IMG/VR virus record: IMGVR_UViG_3300044815_000097
Coordinates: 1 to 44,428 of that record
Length of the DNA: 44,428 nt
Source: a virus
Strand: one strand, 5' to 3'
Position numbers and translations under genes: made by a program. Numbering within the stretch: the stretch's first letter is position 1; each line of letters begins with the position of its first letter. Below are positions 25,784 to 32,761 of this stretch, one piece after another. The notes beneath the pieces are model-generated. The model saw only the letters and a list, made by a program, of their open reading frames with translations, was not told the origin of the DNA and searched no databases.

Positions 25784-25941
25784 CAGCGCTTCTTCCTTCC
25801 CAGCAGGCGGGCCAACGGGCCCTCGGTGAACGTGTGGATGGAGTACTCGTCGTAGCCGCGCAAATGCTTCGGCAGGGTCGTCTCGACCCGCTCCACCCGG
25901 CCGTTCTTCCCGACCCGGTGCCCGAACTCCCTCTTCGCCAT
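25783..25941 (-). CDS. tiny basic protein, transfer operon
   Basis: A 52-residue basic protein (MAKREFGHRVGKNGRVERVE) with a C-terminal GRKKR. The reading frame uses GC-rich third positions. It begins directly after the preceding stop. Function unknown. Confidence 0.65.
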   Translation of the reverse strand: MAKREFGHRVGKNGRVERVETTLPKHLRGYDEYSIHTFTEGPLARLLGRKKR

Positions 25942-26088
25942 CTACTTGCTCCCCTTCCTGCTGTCACGGCGCATCTCCACGACGGCCTTGACTGTCGCCG
26001 CAGGAACGCTTTTGCCCTGGTCTCGGTACTTGCCGACCCGCCGGTCGAGCTCCTGCAGCTTCCGGACCGCGTCGTCTCTACTCACCAT
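25942..26088 (-). CDS. tiny helical protein, transfer operon
   Basis: A 48-residue basic protein (MVSRDDAVRKLQELDRRVGK), likely two helices. Its start overlaps the stop of the SpdB-like gene (TGATG). A longer in-frame reading upstream lies wholly in that gene and was not used. Confidence 0.65.
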   Translation of the reverse strand: MVSRDDAVRKLQELDRRVGKYRDQGKSVPAATVKAVVEMRRDSRKGSK

Positions 26089-27005
26089 CAGTTGCTCTCC
26101 TTGCTCTCGGAACGGGACAGGTGGCGCAGGGCGCAGCCCATGCCGAACACGGCCACCGGGATGCACGCCACCACCGTGGTGATCTCCCACGGGGCGTGCT
26201 CGATCCCCGCCGCGACCATCAGGTGGTAGGCGACCTGGCCGCCGGCGCCCAACACCAGGGATCCGATCGCGGACCACTTCGCGAACGTGCGGGCGACAGC
26301 CGGGACGGCCCCCGACAGCCAGATGTAGGTCGCGTACGCCGCGTACGTCTCGAGGCCGATCGGGAGGGTGATCGCGGTGTTCAGGGCGACGTCGTCGAGG
26401 ATCCCCGGCAACGGGTGGACAACACCGAAACCGGTGAGCCTGCCCAGGTCCACCCACCCGGACCAGATCGCTACGAACGCGGGCAGGGCGAGGAGGAACA
26501 CCGGCCACGTCCGCGGTGGGCTGGCCGGCTTCGGAAGCGGCCGGTCAACGGCGACGGCGGGTGTTTCCAGGACCGCGACCGGCGGGGCGGCGAAAGCCGG
26601 GACCGCCACCGGCCTGACCGGGCCCAGCGGGCGGTCCGAGATCGGGTCGGCGGGCCACTCGGACGGTGTTTCCACAACCCTGCTGAGGTGCGCAAAGTCC
26701 GGCCCGTGGTCGTAGAAGACCGGCGACGGCATGGGGCTGACCGGGTTGCCCCAGGAACGGGGCGGCAGCGGCCGGGCGGGGCGTTTCTGCGTCGCTGCGG
26801 CCGCGAGGCGGCGCATGTTCGTCCGGGCCTGCTGGCGGCGCCGCTGGCGGTCCTCGGTGAGGGCGTCGAGAACGGCCGCCGCCTTCGGCAGACCCACCCG
26901 CAGCTCCTTCATCAGGGTGCGCTTCGACAGCGGACCCGGGACCCGCCGGGCGACGTCCTTAGCCGCCGGCAGCAGCTCTTCAACCTCGGTGCTAAAAACG
27001 GTCAT
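26088..27005 (-). CDS. SpdB-like membrane protein, DUF2637 type
   Basis: A 305-residue protein. Residues 1-70 are a basic helical part with a winged-helix look (GPLSKRTLMKELRVGLPKAA); 75-165 is a Pro-rich linker; 168-300 holds four hydrophobic segments in the order of DUF2637 proteins (VFLLALPAFVAIWSGWVDLG, then ALNTAITLPIGLETYAAY). DUF2637/SpdB proteins in Streptomyces plasmids and AICEs help spread transferred DNA along the recipient mycelium. The N-terminal part may contact DNA. Overlaps both neighbours by one base. Confidence 0.8.
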   Translation of the reverse strand: MTVFSTEVEELLPAAKDVARRVPGPLSKRTLMKELRVGLPKAAAVLDALTEDRQRRRQQARTNMRRLAAAATQKRPARPLPPRSWGNPVSPMPSPVFYDHGPDFAHLSRVVETPSEWPADPISDRPLGPVRPVAVPAFAAPPVAVLETPAVAVDRPLPKPASPPRTWPVFLLALPAFVAIWSGWVDLGRLTGFGVVHPLPGILDDVALNTAITLPIGLETYAAYATYIWLSGAVPAVARTFAKWSAIGSLVLGAGGQVAYHLMVAAGIEHAPWEITTVVACIPVAVFGMGCALRHLSRSESKESN

Positions 27006-27172
27006 CAGTTCGCACTCCCTTGACGCAGGCGGCGGGTGTTGGCGGCGTGCTGCACAGCGAGGGCGTCCCTGGTGGTCTGGCGCTGCTTGGCAAGCTGGGC
27101 TTCGAGCTGCTTCTCATGCTTGATCTCCGCGTTGCGTGCCGCGAACATCTCGGCGCCACCACGGCGGCTCAC
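27005..27172 (-). CDS. tiny helical protein, transfer operon
   Basis: A 55-residue protein starting GTG (VSRRGGAEMFAARNAEIKHE) with AAGGAG ahead, mostly one long charged helix. Start overlaps the previous stop (GTGA). It could be a coiled-coil partner of the SpdB-like protein encoded next. Function unknown. Confidence 0.7.
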   Translation of the reverse strand: MSRRGGAEMFAARNAEIKHEKQLEAQLAKQRQTTRDALAVQHAANTRRLRQGSAN

Positions 27173-27414
27173 GATGCGATCTCCTTGCGGCCTTGGGCGG
27201 CCTCGATGGCTTTGGCGGTCTGGCGGGAGTGGCGGACCACCGCGGAGCCCTGCGCCCACATCACGAACAGCACGGCGATGGACAGGCCGATCGCGGCCAG
27301 GGCGAGCAGCAGCATCACCGCGCCGGACGTCTGCCACCACGCGTTGGCGAACAGGCCGGCCATAACAGCGGTGATGGCCAGGGCGCCGGCGTTGCGGCGC
27401 AGGAAGGCGGTCAT
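27169..27414 (-). CDS. two-helix membrane protein, transfer operon
   Basis: An 81-residue protein (MTAFLRRNAGALAITAVMAG) with two hydrophobic segments (about 9-26 and 31-54) and a basic C-terminal helix. It looks like the small Spd membrane proteins of actinobacterial plasmids. Both ends overlap the neighbours by four bases (ATGA/GTGA). Confidence 0.75.
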   Translation of the reverse strand: MTAFLRRNAGALAITAVMAGLFANAWWQTSGAVMLLLALAAIGLSIAVLFVMWAQGSAVVRHSRQTAKAIEAAQGRKEIAS

Positions 27415-27827
27415 CGGTCGGCCGCCAGCGCCTCGGCGTGAGCCGCTTCGATCAGGGCCGCCTCGCCGTGGCCCATGTGCGGCGCCGCCGCGTTGATCTG
27501 CACGGCCTTGCGGTACATGGCGTCGCGCCAGTCCGCCCACTGCGCGCGCCCGGCCACCACGTCGCGGCCCGGCAGGATGATGTAGCCCAGCTCGGACGGC
27601 GACGGCGCGTCGTCCGGCCAGCTGTTGATGCAGGACCAGCAGTAGCCCTCCCCACGGCCACGCTCGTCCGGGTCGACGATGACGTCGCACTCGTCGGCGC
27701 CGCAGCCGCAGCACCCGTCAGCGGGGGATGGGACGTGCCGGCGGTCCTGCAGGACTCGGCCGACGATCGTGCCGGCGGTGAGCACCAGCAGGCTGGCCAG
27801 GATGACGAGGGGCAGGTAGGTGGTCAT
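27411..27827 (-). CDS. membrane-anchored Cys-rich protein, transfer operon
   Basis: A 138-residue protein. A hydrophobic segment (about 5-24) is followed by two Cys pairs, CCGCGADEC (about 38-46) and CWSC (about 62-65), which may bind zinc, and a helical acidic C-terminus. Start MTTYLPLVILASLLV was chosen over an upstream extension because it overlaps the upstream stop (ATGA). Confidence 0.72.
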   Translation of the reverse strand: MTTYLPLVILASLLVLTAGTIVGRVLQDRRHVPSPADGCCGCGADECDVIVDPDERGRGEGYCWSCINSWPDDAPSPSELGYIILPGRDVVAGRAQWADWRDAMYRKAVQINAAAPHMGHGEAALIEAAHAEALAADR

Positions 27828-27970
27828 CGGGTGCCCCGATCGGCTGCCCTGCGGGCGTCCGCGGCCGCGTCGAGCAGGCGCTGCCGGCATCCGGCGTCGC
27901 TGCTGAGCTTGGCCTGGGCCTCGGCGTCATCGGCGGCGCGGCGGAGACGGTCGATCTGGTCCTGGTTCAT
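27824..27970 (-). CDS. tiny helical protein, transfer operon
   Basis: A 48-residue Ala/Arg/Asp-rich protein (MNQDQIDRLRRAADDAEAQA), one or two helices. Overlaps both neighbours by four bases. Function unknown. Confidence 0.68.
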   Translation of the reverse strand: MNQDQIDRLRRAADDAEAQAKLSSDAGCRQRLLDAAADARRAADRGTR

Positions 27971-28077
27971 GCGAGGACACCTCCGAGGATTCCGTGGGGG
28001 CTCACCGCGGCGCACCACGCCAACACGGTCACGACGGCGGTGAGGCGATACACGAAGCGATTGATTGCAGCGGCCAC
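27967..28077 (-). CDS. tiny membrane protein, first gene of the leftward operon
   Basis: A 36-residue protein starting GTG with AAGGAGG ahead (VAAAINRFVYRLTAVVTVLA), one membrane helix. It is the first gene after the candidate promoter at 28125-28154, and overlaps the next gene by four bases. It may be a leader peptide as much as a functional protein. Confidence 0.6.
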   Translation of the reverse strand: MAAAINRFVYRLTAVVTVLAWCAAVSPHGILGGVLA

Positions 28078-28124
28078 TGCGGGCCTCCTTGGGTGGGGCT
28101 TGTTTTTGTCTTGCGTGAGACGTT

Positions 28125-28154
28125 AACGTAGGCCGAGACAGCAACGTGTGTCAA
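28125..28154 (-). promoter_or_regulatory. leftward promoter of the transfer operon with GAGAC repeats
   Basis: On the - strand a consensus -35 box TTGACA (28149-28154) and a -10 TACGTT (28125-28130) lie 18 bases apart, pointing at the tiny gene at 28077. Three GAGAC repeats overlap or flank the boxes (in GTGAGACGTTAACG, GCCGAGACAGCAACG and AAGTGAGACAGG), good operator candidates for the HTH protein encoded on the other side. Confidence 0.7.
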
Positions 28155-28173
28155 GTGAGACAGGGGTGATAAC

Positions 28174-28428
28174 GTGACCGCCGTGCCAAGGCCGGTAACG
28201 AAGCTGACCGACGACCAGCGGAAACTCCTCGCGGAAGCGATCAAGGCCGCAGCGGAATCCGACCGGGCTGAGCGGGAAGCCGAGCAGATCAAGGACGCGG
28301 CCTGGCAAGCGATCCTCGCGGCGCGCAACGCCGGCGTCCCCGACGACCTGCTCTGCAAGCAGACAGGGTTCAGCCGGGCAACGCTCAACCGGAAGTTCGG
28401 CACCCGCCCAGACGGCGCGGACGAATAG
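28174..28428 (+). CDS. small HTH protein, candidate transfer-operon repressor
   Basis: An 84-residue protein starting GTG, diverging from the transfer operon. The first 45 residues are a charged helix; the C-terminal part has a resolvase-type helix-turn-helix, GVPDDLLCKQTGFSRATLNR (about 54-73). In Streptomyces plasmids a KorA-type repressor sits at such a place and limits the lethal tra gene. No sequence match to KorA itself is claimed. Confidence 0.75.
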   Translation: MTAVPRPVTKLTDDQRKLLAEAIKAAAESDRAEREAEQIKDAAWQAILAARNAGVPDDLLCKQTGFSRATLNRKFGTRPDGADE

Positions 28429-28440
28429 CTCCACAACGAC

Positions 28441-28475
28441 AGCGGCCCCCGACCTGCGATAGGTCGGGGGCCGCT
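28441..28475. terminator. strong bidirectional terminator
   Basis: A perfect 15-bp stem: AGCGGCCCCCGACCT (28441-28455) with AGGTCGGGGGCCGCT (28461-28475), loop GCGAT, then TTTGT. It separates the converging HTH gene and the DUF4190 gene. Confidence 0.9.
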
Positions 28476-28490
28476 TTGTCGTGCGCGCGG

Positions 28491-28910
28491 TTACGGCGTT
28501 GGCGACGGCGACGGCAGGACCGAGCCCAGGCCGCCCATCACAACGAACACGATGATCGGCCCGACGAACAAATACCCGAGGACCAGCGCCGCGATCGCCA
28601 TCCCGCGGCCGCTCTTCGCTCCCGACTTCGTATCGATCAAGGCGGCATGCCCGCAGATCACCGCGATCACGCAGGGGATCGCGAACATGCACCAGCCACC
28701 GAGCGCCCCGATGATGCCGAAGATCAGACCGGTGACAGCCCACCCGGACGTCGGCGGACCCTGCACCACCACGACCTGCTGCTGCGGGATGTACGGCCCG
28801 GGCGGGTACTGCTGCTGCCAGCTGTCCTGCGGCGCCGGCGACTGCGGGACCGCCACCTGGGCGTACGGGTCGGGCTGGTCCTGCGACTGCTGGTACGGGT
28901 GATGGCTCAT
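28491..28910 (-). CDS. DUF4190-type membrane protein
   Basis: A 139-residue protein. A Gln/Pro-rich cytoplasmic N-terminus (1-55) is followed by two long hydrophobic segments (about 57-88 and 104-130) in the layout of DUF4190 proteins common in actinobacteria: GLIFGIIGALGGWCMF then GRGMAIAALVLGYL. RBS GAGGAG. It lies beside the lysogeny genes with its own gap upstream (28911-29182, no gene seen), so it may be expressed from the prophage as a surface or exclusion protein. The latter is a guess. Confidence 0.8.
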   Translation of the reverse strand: MSHHPYQQSQDQPDPYAQVAVPQSPAPQDSWQQQYPPGPYIPQQQVVVVQGPPTSGWAVTGLIFGIIGALGGWCMFAIPCVIAVICGHAALIDTKSGAKSGRGMAIAALVLGYLFVGPIIVFVVMGGLGSVLPSPSPTP

Positions 28911-29182
28911 CGGGCTCCTCGCGGTCCTGGACTGGGATGCGGCCGGGACCGCCAGCCCAGTGCCGAACCCGGCCGCCCGACCACCCTGCGCGACTCCCAG
29001 CCTGTTCCCAGGAAGGCGCGGCGGCCACTCGGATGATCGGCGAAGCGGAATGCCCGAAAGGGCACCCTAAGAAATTGCCCTCTAGGTATTCGGAACGGTC
29101 CTGCTGAGTAGCCAATAAACGATACGTCTGGCCATTCTGCGGAAACTCGAAACTCGTTCGGGTGACATGTCGTTGATCAGTC

Positions 29183-29482
29183 ATGGGACTGATCCGGGCA
29201 ATCATCTACGTCGACGGGGCCCTCGACCACAACACCGCGAAACGGCGGTGCCTGGACCACGTCCAGGCCCGCGGCTACCAACTCGTCAGCATCGTCGAAG
29301 AGACAGACGACGACGTCAGCCACTGGCGTGGAGCATTCGCCGCGCTCGCCACCGGCCACGCCGACGTCCTCGTCGTCGCCACCCGCGCCGACCTGCCCAC
29401 CGACCAGTTCCCCCGCGTCGAAGTCGCCGGTGAACACACCCCCGAGAACGGGCCGGCCCAACGTAGGCCCCGACGCAAATAG
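29183..29482 (+). CDS. resolvase-like protein without the usual catalytic serine
   Basis: A 99-residue protein whose fold pattern resembles the N-terminal half of serine recombinases: a first strand IRAIIYVDGAL, helix DHNTAKRRCLDHVQARGYQL, then a strand DVLVVATRADLP. The normal YxRVS strand end with the nucleophile is replaced by YVDG, so catalysis is unlikely. There is no DNA-binding tail. Its stop lies inside the terminator stem. No ribosome site is seen, and the start is uncertain. Confidence 0.65.
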   Translation: MGLIRAIIYVDGALDHNTAKRRCLDHVQARGYQLVSIVEETDDDVSHWRGAFAALATGHADVLVVATRADLPTDQFPRVEVAGEHTPENGPAQRRPRRK

Positions 29483-29520
29483 CGCGCCCGCCCCCTTGCC
29501 GAGGGGCAGGCGCGCTATTT
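29477..29520. terminator. strong bidirectional terminator beside the integrase
   Basis: Perfect 12-bp arms AAATAGCGCGCC (29477-29488) and GGCGCGCTATTT (29509-29520), with an inner CCCC/GGGG pairing. Followed by T-rich TATTTT on the + side and ATTT on the - side. It would end both the + gene at 29183 and the leftward integrase transcript. Confidence 0.9.
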
Positions 29521-29530
29521 TGAGGAACAA

Positions 29531-29553
29531 GGTTCGAGTCCTCAGCAGGGGCC
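29531..29553 (+). other. candidate attP core, tRNA T-arm-like
   Basis: GGTTCGAGTCCTCAGCAGGGG contains GGTTCGAGTCC, the T-loop and inner stem of a tRNA, and overlaps the 3' end of the integrase gene (stop at 29542-29544). Integrases of this kind often use a tRNA 3' end as attB with the attP core beside int. The 3' part does not fit an acceptor stem I can name, so the tRNA identity is open. Confidence 0.45.
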
Positions 29554-30411
29554 AGGGCTGAATGTGGGGAGCGTCTGGATAGCAGCCAGACGCTCCTCGT
29601 TCGTCACCAGGGTGTAGATCGCGGTCGTCGTCGGCGACGAATGCCGCATCAGCTCCTGAGTACGGCGGATGTCCTTCGTCGTGCGGTACAGATTCGTGCC
29701 GTACCAGTGCCGCAGTCGGTGCAACCCCACCCCCGGCATGCCGAGGTGACGCCGGAAGTAGACCGCCGTGCGGATGCTGACCCACTTCGCGTTGGCCGGC
29801 TCCCCCACGTCATTCCATGCCACCGGCCCCCTGGGCAGGTCTTTCACGGCGTCCCAGATCGCCGGATGAGTGGGCAGCACCCCCGGTCGCCCACCCTTCC
29901 CGGCCAGAACGAGCAGGTTGTCCTCGGTGATGTCCTGCCTACTCAGACCGGCGATCTCGATGGACCTCAGGCCGGCATAGGCGCCGAAGAGCGCCCAGGT
30001 CCGATAGGGCTCGGCAGACTCGGTAAGAATGCGACGCAGCTGGGCGTCAGAAACAGGCCTGGGTAGGCCCCGAGGGCTCTTTGGGCGGGGCAGCAGCGCG
30101 GACGGGTCGAAGTCGAGCTTCGGGTCGTACGGGTTACATGCCCACACGAAGAACGCGCGAACGGTGCCGTAGTACGCCTCGCGCGTGGCTGGCCCGAAGC
30201 GGTCTTGGTAGACCCAGGCGGACAGCTCGACGGAGGTAGCAGCTTCGATGCCGTAGGGCATCGCCGCGTTAATCCGCCCGAGGATTCCTTCACGGTGGGT
30301 GATGGTGCGCGGTGAGCTGTTGCGCTTCCGCAGCCACTCCAGATATTGGTCGATCAGTGGACTCATGCTGGTCATGCTGCGTTTACGGGGACGCAACAGG
30401 GAAGAGGTCAC
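29542..30411 (-). CDS. int: tyrosine site-specific integrase
   Basis: A 289-residue recombinase that would integrate and excise the element. N-terminal SAM-like core-binding domain (about 16-100). Catalytic residues: Arg149 in AGLRSIEI, Lys172 in GKGGRPG, His231-x-x-Arg234 in HRLRHW, His257 in RHSS, Tyr266 in AIYT. All are present. The GTG start overlaps the repressor stop (GTGA), so the two are co-translated; an ATG 36 bases inside (30375) is an alternative start. A terminator and the candidate attP sit at its 3' end. Confidence 0.93.
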   Translation of the reverse strand: MTSSLLRPRKRSMTSMSPLIDQYLEWLRKRNSSPRTITHREGILGRINAAMPYGIEAATSVELSAWVYQDRFGPATREAYYGTVRAFFVWACNPYDPKLDFDPSALLPRPKSPRGLPRPVSDAQLRRILTESAEPYRTWALFGAYAGLRSIEIAGLSRQDITEDNLLVLAGKGGRPGVLPTHPAIWDAVKDLPRGPVAWNDVGEPANAKWVSIRTAVYFRRHLGMPGVGLHRLRHWYGTNLYRTTKDIRRTQELMRHSSPTTTAIYTLVTNEERLAAIQTLPTFSPGPC

Positions 30412-30827
30412 GAGACCCGCTCAAAAGCGCCGAACGGTTGCGAGGGGGACGACTCGATACGAGCCGGGCGGCGCATGGTGGGGATCATGCGTGAGGCCGC
30501 GGCCAGGACCTTCGAGGGGTTGACGCTCGGATGATCGGCGATCGGCGCTTCTCGATCGGACAATGCAAGGTTCGCCACCGTATCTTTCACGCCTGTCCCT
30601 AACAACTCCGCCACGGTGACGTTCAGCTCACGGGCAATGATTTCGAGATCGTCGAGGTCAAGGGGCACCTCGCCGGTCATGCGCCGCGACAGATAGGTCT
30701 GCCCGACCCCCATGCGGGTGGCGAGCTTTGCTGCGCTCATCTTGCGGCGCGCCAGGAGCGCCCGGATCTCCTCGGCGGCCTGCTCGCGCAGGCGGCCCGT
30801 CTGCTCAGCAGGACGTTGTGTGGTCAT
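30408..30827 (-). CDS. XRE-family immunity repressor
   Basis: A 139-residue protein. Residues about 15-75 hold an HTH_3 domain (KMSAAKLATRMGVGQTYLSR as the helix-turn-helix). The C-terminal part is flexible, with no peptidase motif, so it is not an autocleaved CI type. It would keep the lytic genes off. It faces the Cro-like gene across a region with CCCGCTGAGCGG repeats. Start MTTQRPAEQ was chosen over an upstream in-frame start. Confidence 0.88.
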   Translation of the reverse strand: MTTQRPAEQTGRLREQAAEEIRALLARRKMSAAKLATRMGVGQTYLSRRMTGEVPLDLDDLEIIARELNVTVAELLGTGVKDTVANLALSDREAPIADHPSVNPSKVLAAASRMIPTMRRPARIESSPSQPFGAFERVS

Positions 30828-30840
30828 GCCGACAGTGTCG

Positions 30841-30944
30841 CCCGCTGACCGGCACAAATCAATGATCGGCGGGCCACCGGATCATCACATCGGGTGACCA
30901 TCCCGCTGAGCGGCTAGACAAACCTCCCGCTGAGCGGGTAGACA
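30841..30944. promoter_or_regulatory. divergent lysogeny control region with repressor operators
   Basis: Two near-identical 19-base copies start CCCGCTGAGCGG and end TAGACA (30902-30920 and 30926-30944), 24 bases apart. Each has an inverted CCGCTGAGCGG core. A third relative, CCCGCTGACCGG, is at 30841-30852 near the repressor start. Copies with their TAGACA also look like -35 (30915-30920) and -10 (30939-30944) boxes for the rightward gene. These are the likely binding sites of the repressor and Cro-like protein. Confidence 0.72.
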
Positions 30945-30951
30945 TAGCGAC

Positions 30952-31248
30952 ATGCAGCAGAACAAGCCGATCAGCAGCACGGACCAGGCTATCGCCGGTG
31001 CCGTCCGCGCCGTCATGGCGCGCCGCAAGGTCTCCCAGTCGAAACTGTGGGGCCTGATCTACCCCCAGACCAGCTGGTCCCGGTCGGCCCTCAACCGCCG
31101 AATCCAGGGCGACCTGGCCCTGACCCTCGGCGACGTCGCGGTCATCGCCGCGGCGCTCGAGGCCGACCCGACCCAGATCGTCAGCGAAGTCCTCGCCGAG
31201 CAGCCGTGGATCGAGACCCAAGAGCTCGTCGGGTCGGTGGCGGCATGA
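30952..31248 (+). CDS. Cro-like HTH regulator
   Basis: A 98-residue protein with an HTH-type domain (about 12-75): VSQSKLWGLIYPQTSWSRSA for the turn region and a C-terminal GDVAVIAAALEADP. It is divergent from the repressor, the standard place of Cro. The ATG begins about 7 bases after the -10-like TAGACA with no ribosome site, which suggests a leaderless mRNA. Confidence 0.8.
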   Translation: MQQNKPISSTDQAIAGAVRAVMARRKVSQSKLWGLIYPQTSWSRSALNRRIQGDLALTLGDVAVIAAALEADPTQIVSEVLAEQPWIETQELVGSVAA

Positions 31249-32033
31249 CCGACCTGGCCGTCTTCACCTACTCCAACCTCGACGTGCGGACCGTCGTCCG
31301 AGACGGCGAGCCGTGGTTCGTCGCCGTCGACGTCTGCGCCGTCCTCGGCGTAGCGAATCCGACCGACGCCGTTCGATCCCTCGACGACGACGAGTACGAG
31401 CTCGTCCCCGCTGCCCTCGTTAGTAGCGAGGGCAGGCCGCAGGACCTCCTCAACGTCGTCACCGAGTCCGGGCTCTACTCGCTGATCCTGCGGAGCCGCA
31501 AGCCCGAGGCGAAAGCCTTCAAGCGCTGGATCACCCACGAGGTCCTGCCGGCTCTGCGCAAGACCGGACGGTACGAAACGGCGCCCGCGATCCCGCAGAC
31601 GTACGCCGCAGCCCTGCAACTCGCCGCAGACCAGGCCCGCCAGATCGAGGCCCAGTCCGAGGAGCTCGCCGTCGCGGTGCCGAAGGCTGACGCCTGGGAC
31701 CACCTGGCCAGCGCCGCCGGCGACTACGCGGTGGCCGACGCGGCGAAGATTCTGTCCCGCCACCCGCTCATCAAGCTGGGCCGGGACCGGCTGTTCACCC
31801 TGCTGGCCCGTGACGGCTGGTGCTACCGCCGGCAGATCGACAACCGGTGGACCGTCTACCAGCGCGCCGTCGACTCCGGCTGGGTCACCGAGCTGGCCAG
31901 CTCCCACTACCACCCGCGCACCGGCGAGCTGGTCCTCGACGCCCCGCAGGTCCGGATCACCGCCAAGGGCCTGGGTGAGCTGGTCAAGCGTTTCGGCGCC
32001 GGCGAGCAGACGACGATCGAGGCCGCCGCATGA
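31245..32033 (+). CDS. Bro-N / KilAC-type antirepressor
   Basis: A 262-residue protein. Residues 1-112 form a Bro-N domain (WFVAVDVCAVLGVANPTDAV; VVTESGLYSLILRSRKPEA). Residues 140-255 form an ANT/KilAC-type DNA-binding domain (AKILSRHPLIKLGRDRLFTL; VRITAKGLGELVKRF). Such proteins antagonise phage repressors or drive the lytic switch. The start overlaps the Cro-like gene stop. Length is typical. Confidence 0.9.
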   Translation: MTDLAVFTYSNLDVRTVVRDGEPWFVAVDVCAVLGVANPTDAVRSLDDDEYELVPAALVSSEGRPQDLLNVVTESGLYSLILRSRKPEAKAFKRWITHEVLPALRKTGRYETAPAIPQTYAAALQLAADQARQIEAQSEELAVAVPKADAWDHLASAAGDYAVADAAKILSRHPLIKLGRDRLFTLLARDGWCYRRQIDNRWTVYQRAVDSGWVTELASSHYHPRTGELVLDAPQVRITAKGLGELVKRFGAGEQTTIEAAA

Positions 32034-32347
32034 GGACCAAGACCCGCAACATCCTCGACATCAGGCCCGGCATGGTCATCCGCTGCGAGTTCAGCACCCG
32101 CAGCGAGCTCCGCCAGGTCGCCGCCGTCAAGCACGGACCCTGGGCCTACAGCCGTCAAATCACCTTTACCGACGGCACCAGCCAGACCTACAGCCGCCTC
32201 TTCGATTTCCACGTCGTCCGCGGCAAGGCGGCCCGTAACGCCGTCAGGATCCGTGCCGCCGGCCTGCCGCGGCCGACCGCGCTGGAGTCCGTGTTCGCGC
32301 TGCTCGGCGGCTACGGCCACGCGCTTCTGACCGCTGGTGCCCGATGA
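32030..32347 (+). CDS. hypothetical early protein
   Basis: A 105-residue basic protein (MRTKTRNILDIRPGMVIRCE) with an N-terminal beta-rich part and a C-terminal helix. ATG overlaps the antirepressor stop. No recognised family. First of a dense run of small early genes. Confidence 0.7.
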   Translation: MRTKTRNILDIRPGMVIRCEFSTRSELRQVAAVKHGPWAYSRQITFTDGTSQTYSRLFDFHVVRGKAARNAVRIRAAGLPRPTALESVFALLGGYGHALLTAGAR

Positions 32348-32733
32348 CCGACCTCGTCGACCTGGCCCCATGGCCCACGTCGCGGATGTTCGCCGACAAC
32401 AACGTGGTCGCCCACCTCGCCGTCATGGCGTACCTGAAGCTGCGCCGTGACCTGCCCGCCCTGAACGCCGCGTGGATCGCCGCCAGCGCCCCCAAGGCCG
32501 GGGAGCTGCGGGAACTGTTCCTCGCCACCCAGCAGGCCGCCTACGCCGAAACCGCGGTGGTGCAGCTGCTCATGGCCGGCGGCGGGCGCCGCGCCGTCTA
32601 CGACACGTACCCGGCTGACGGCGACGACCTGGGCGTGCACGTCGACCGGCTCACCGACCGCCTCGAGGGGTGGCTCATCACGTTGGGCCTCGACCCCGAG
32701 GCCGTGCTCACCGCGCACGACGCGGCGTCCTGA
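32344..32733 (+). CDS. hypothetical helical early protein
   Basis: A 129-residue helical protein (MTDLVDLAPWPTSRMFADNN). No motif recognised. Overlaps the previous stop by four bases. Confidence 0.7.
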   Translation: MTDLVDLAPWPTSRMFADNNVVAHLAVMAYLKLRRDLPALNAAWIAASAPKAGELRELFLATQQAAYAETAVVQLLMAGGGRRAVYDTYPADGDDLGVHVDRLTDRLEGWLITLGLDPEAVLTAHDAAS

Positions 32734-32761
32734 ACCACCAACCACCCGGGAGGGAACACCC

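Noticed and set aside
29531-29560. A complete tRNA gene
   Set aside because: Only a T-arm-like sequence is present; no D or anticodon arm precedes it, as expected of an attP fragment.
30408-31248. Toxin-antitoxin pair
   Set aside because: The two HTH genes are divergent with shared operators and flank an integrase and antirepressor; a repressor/Cro switch explains them.
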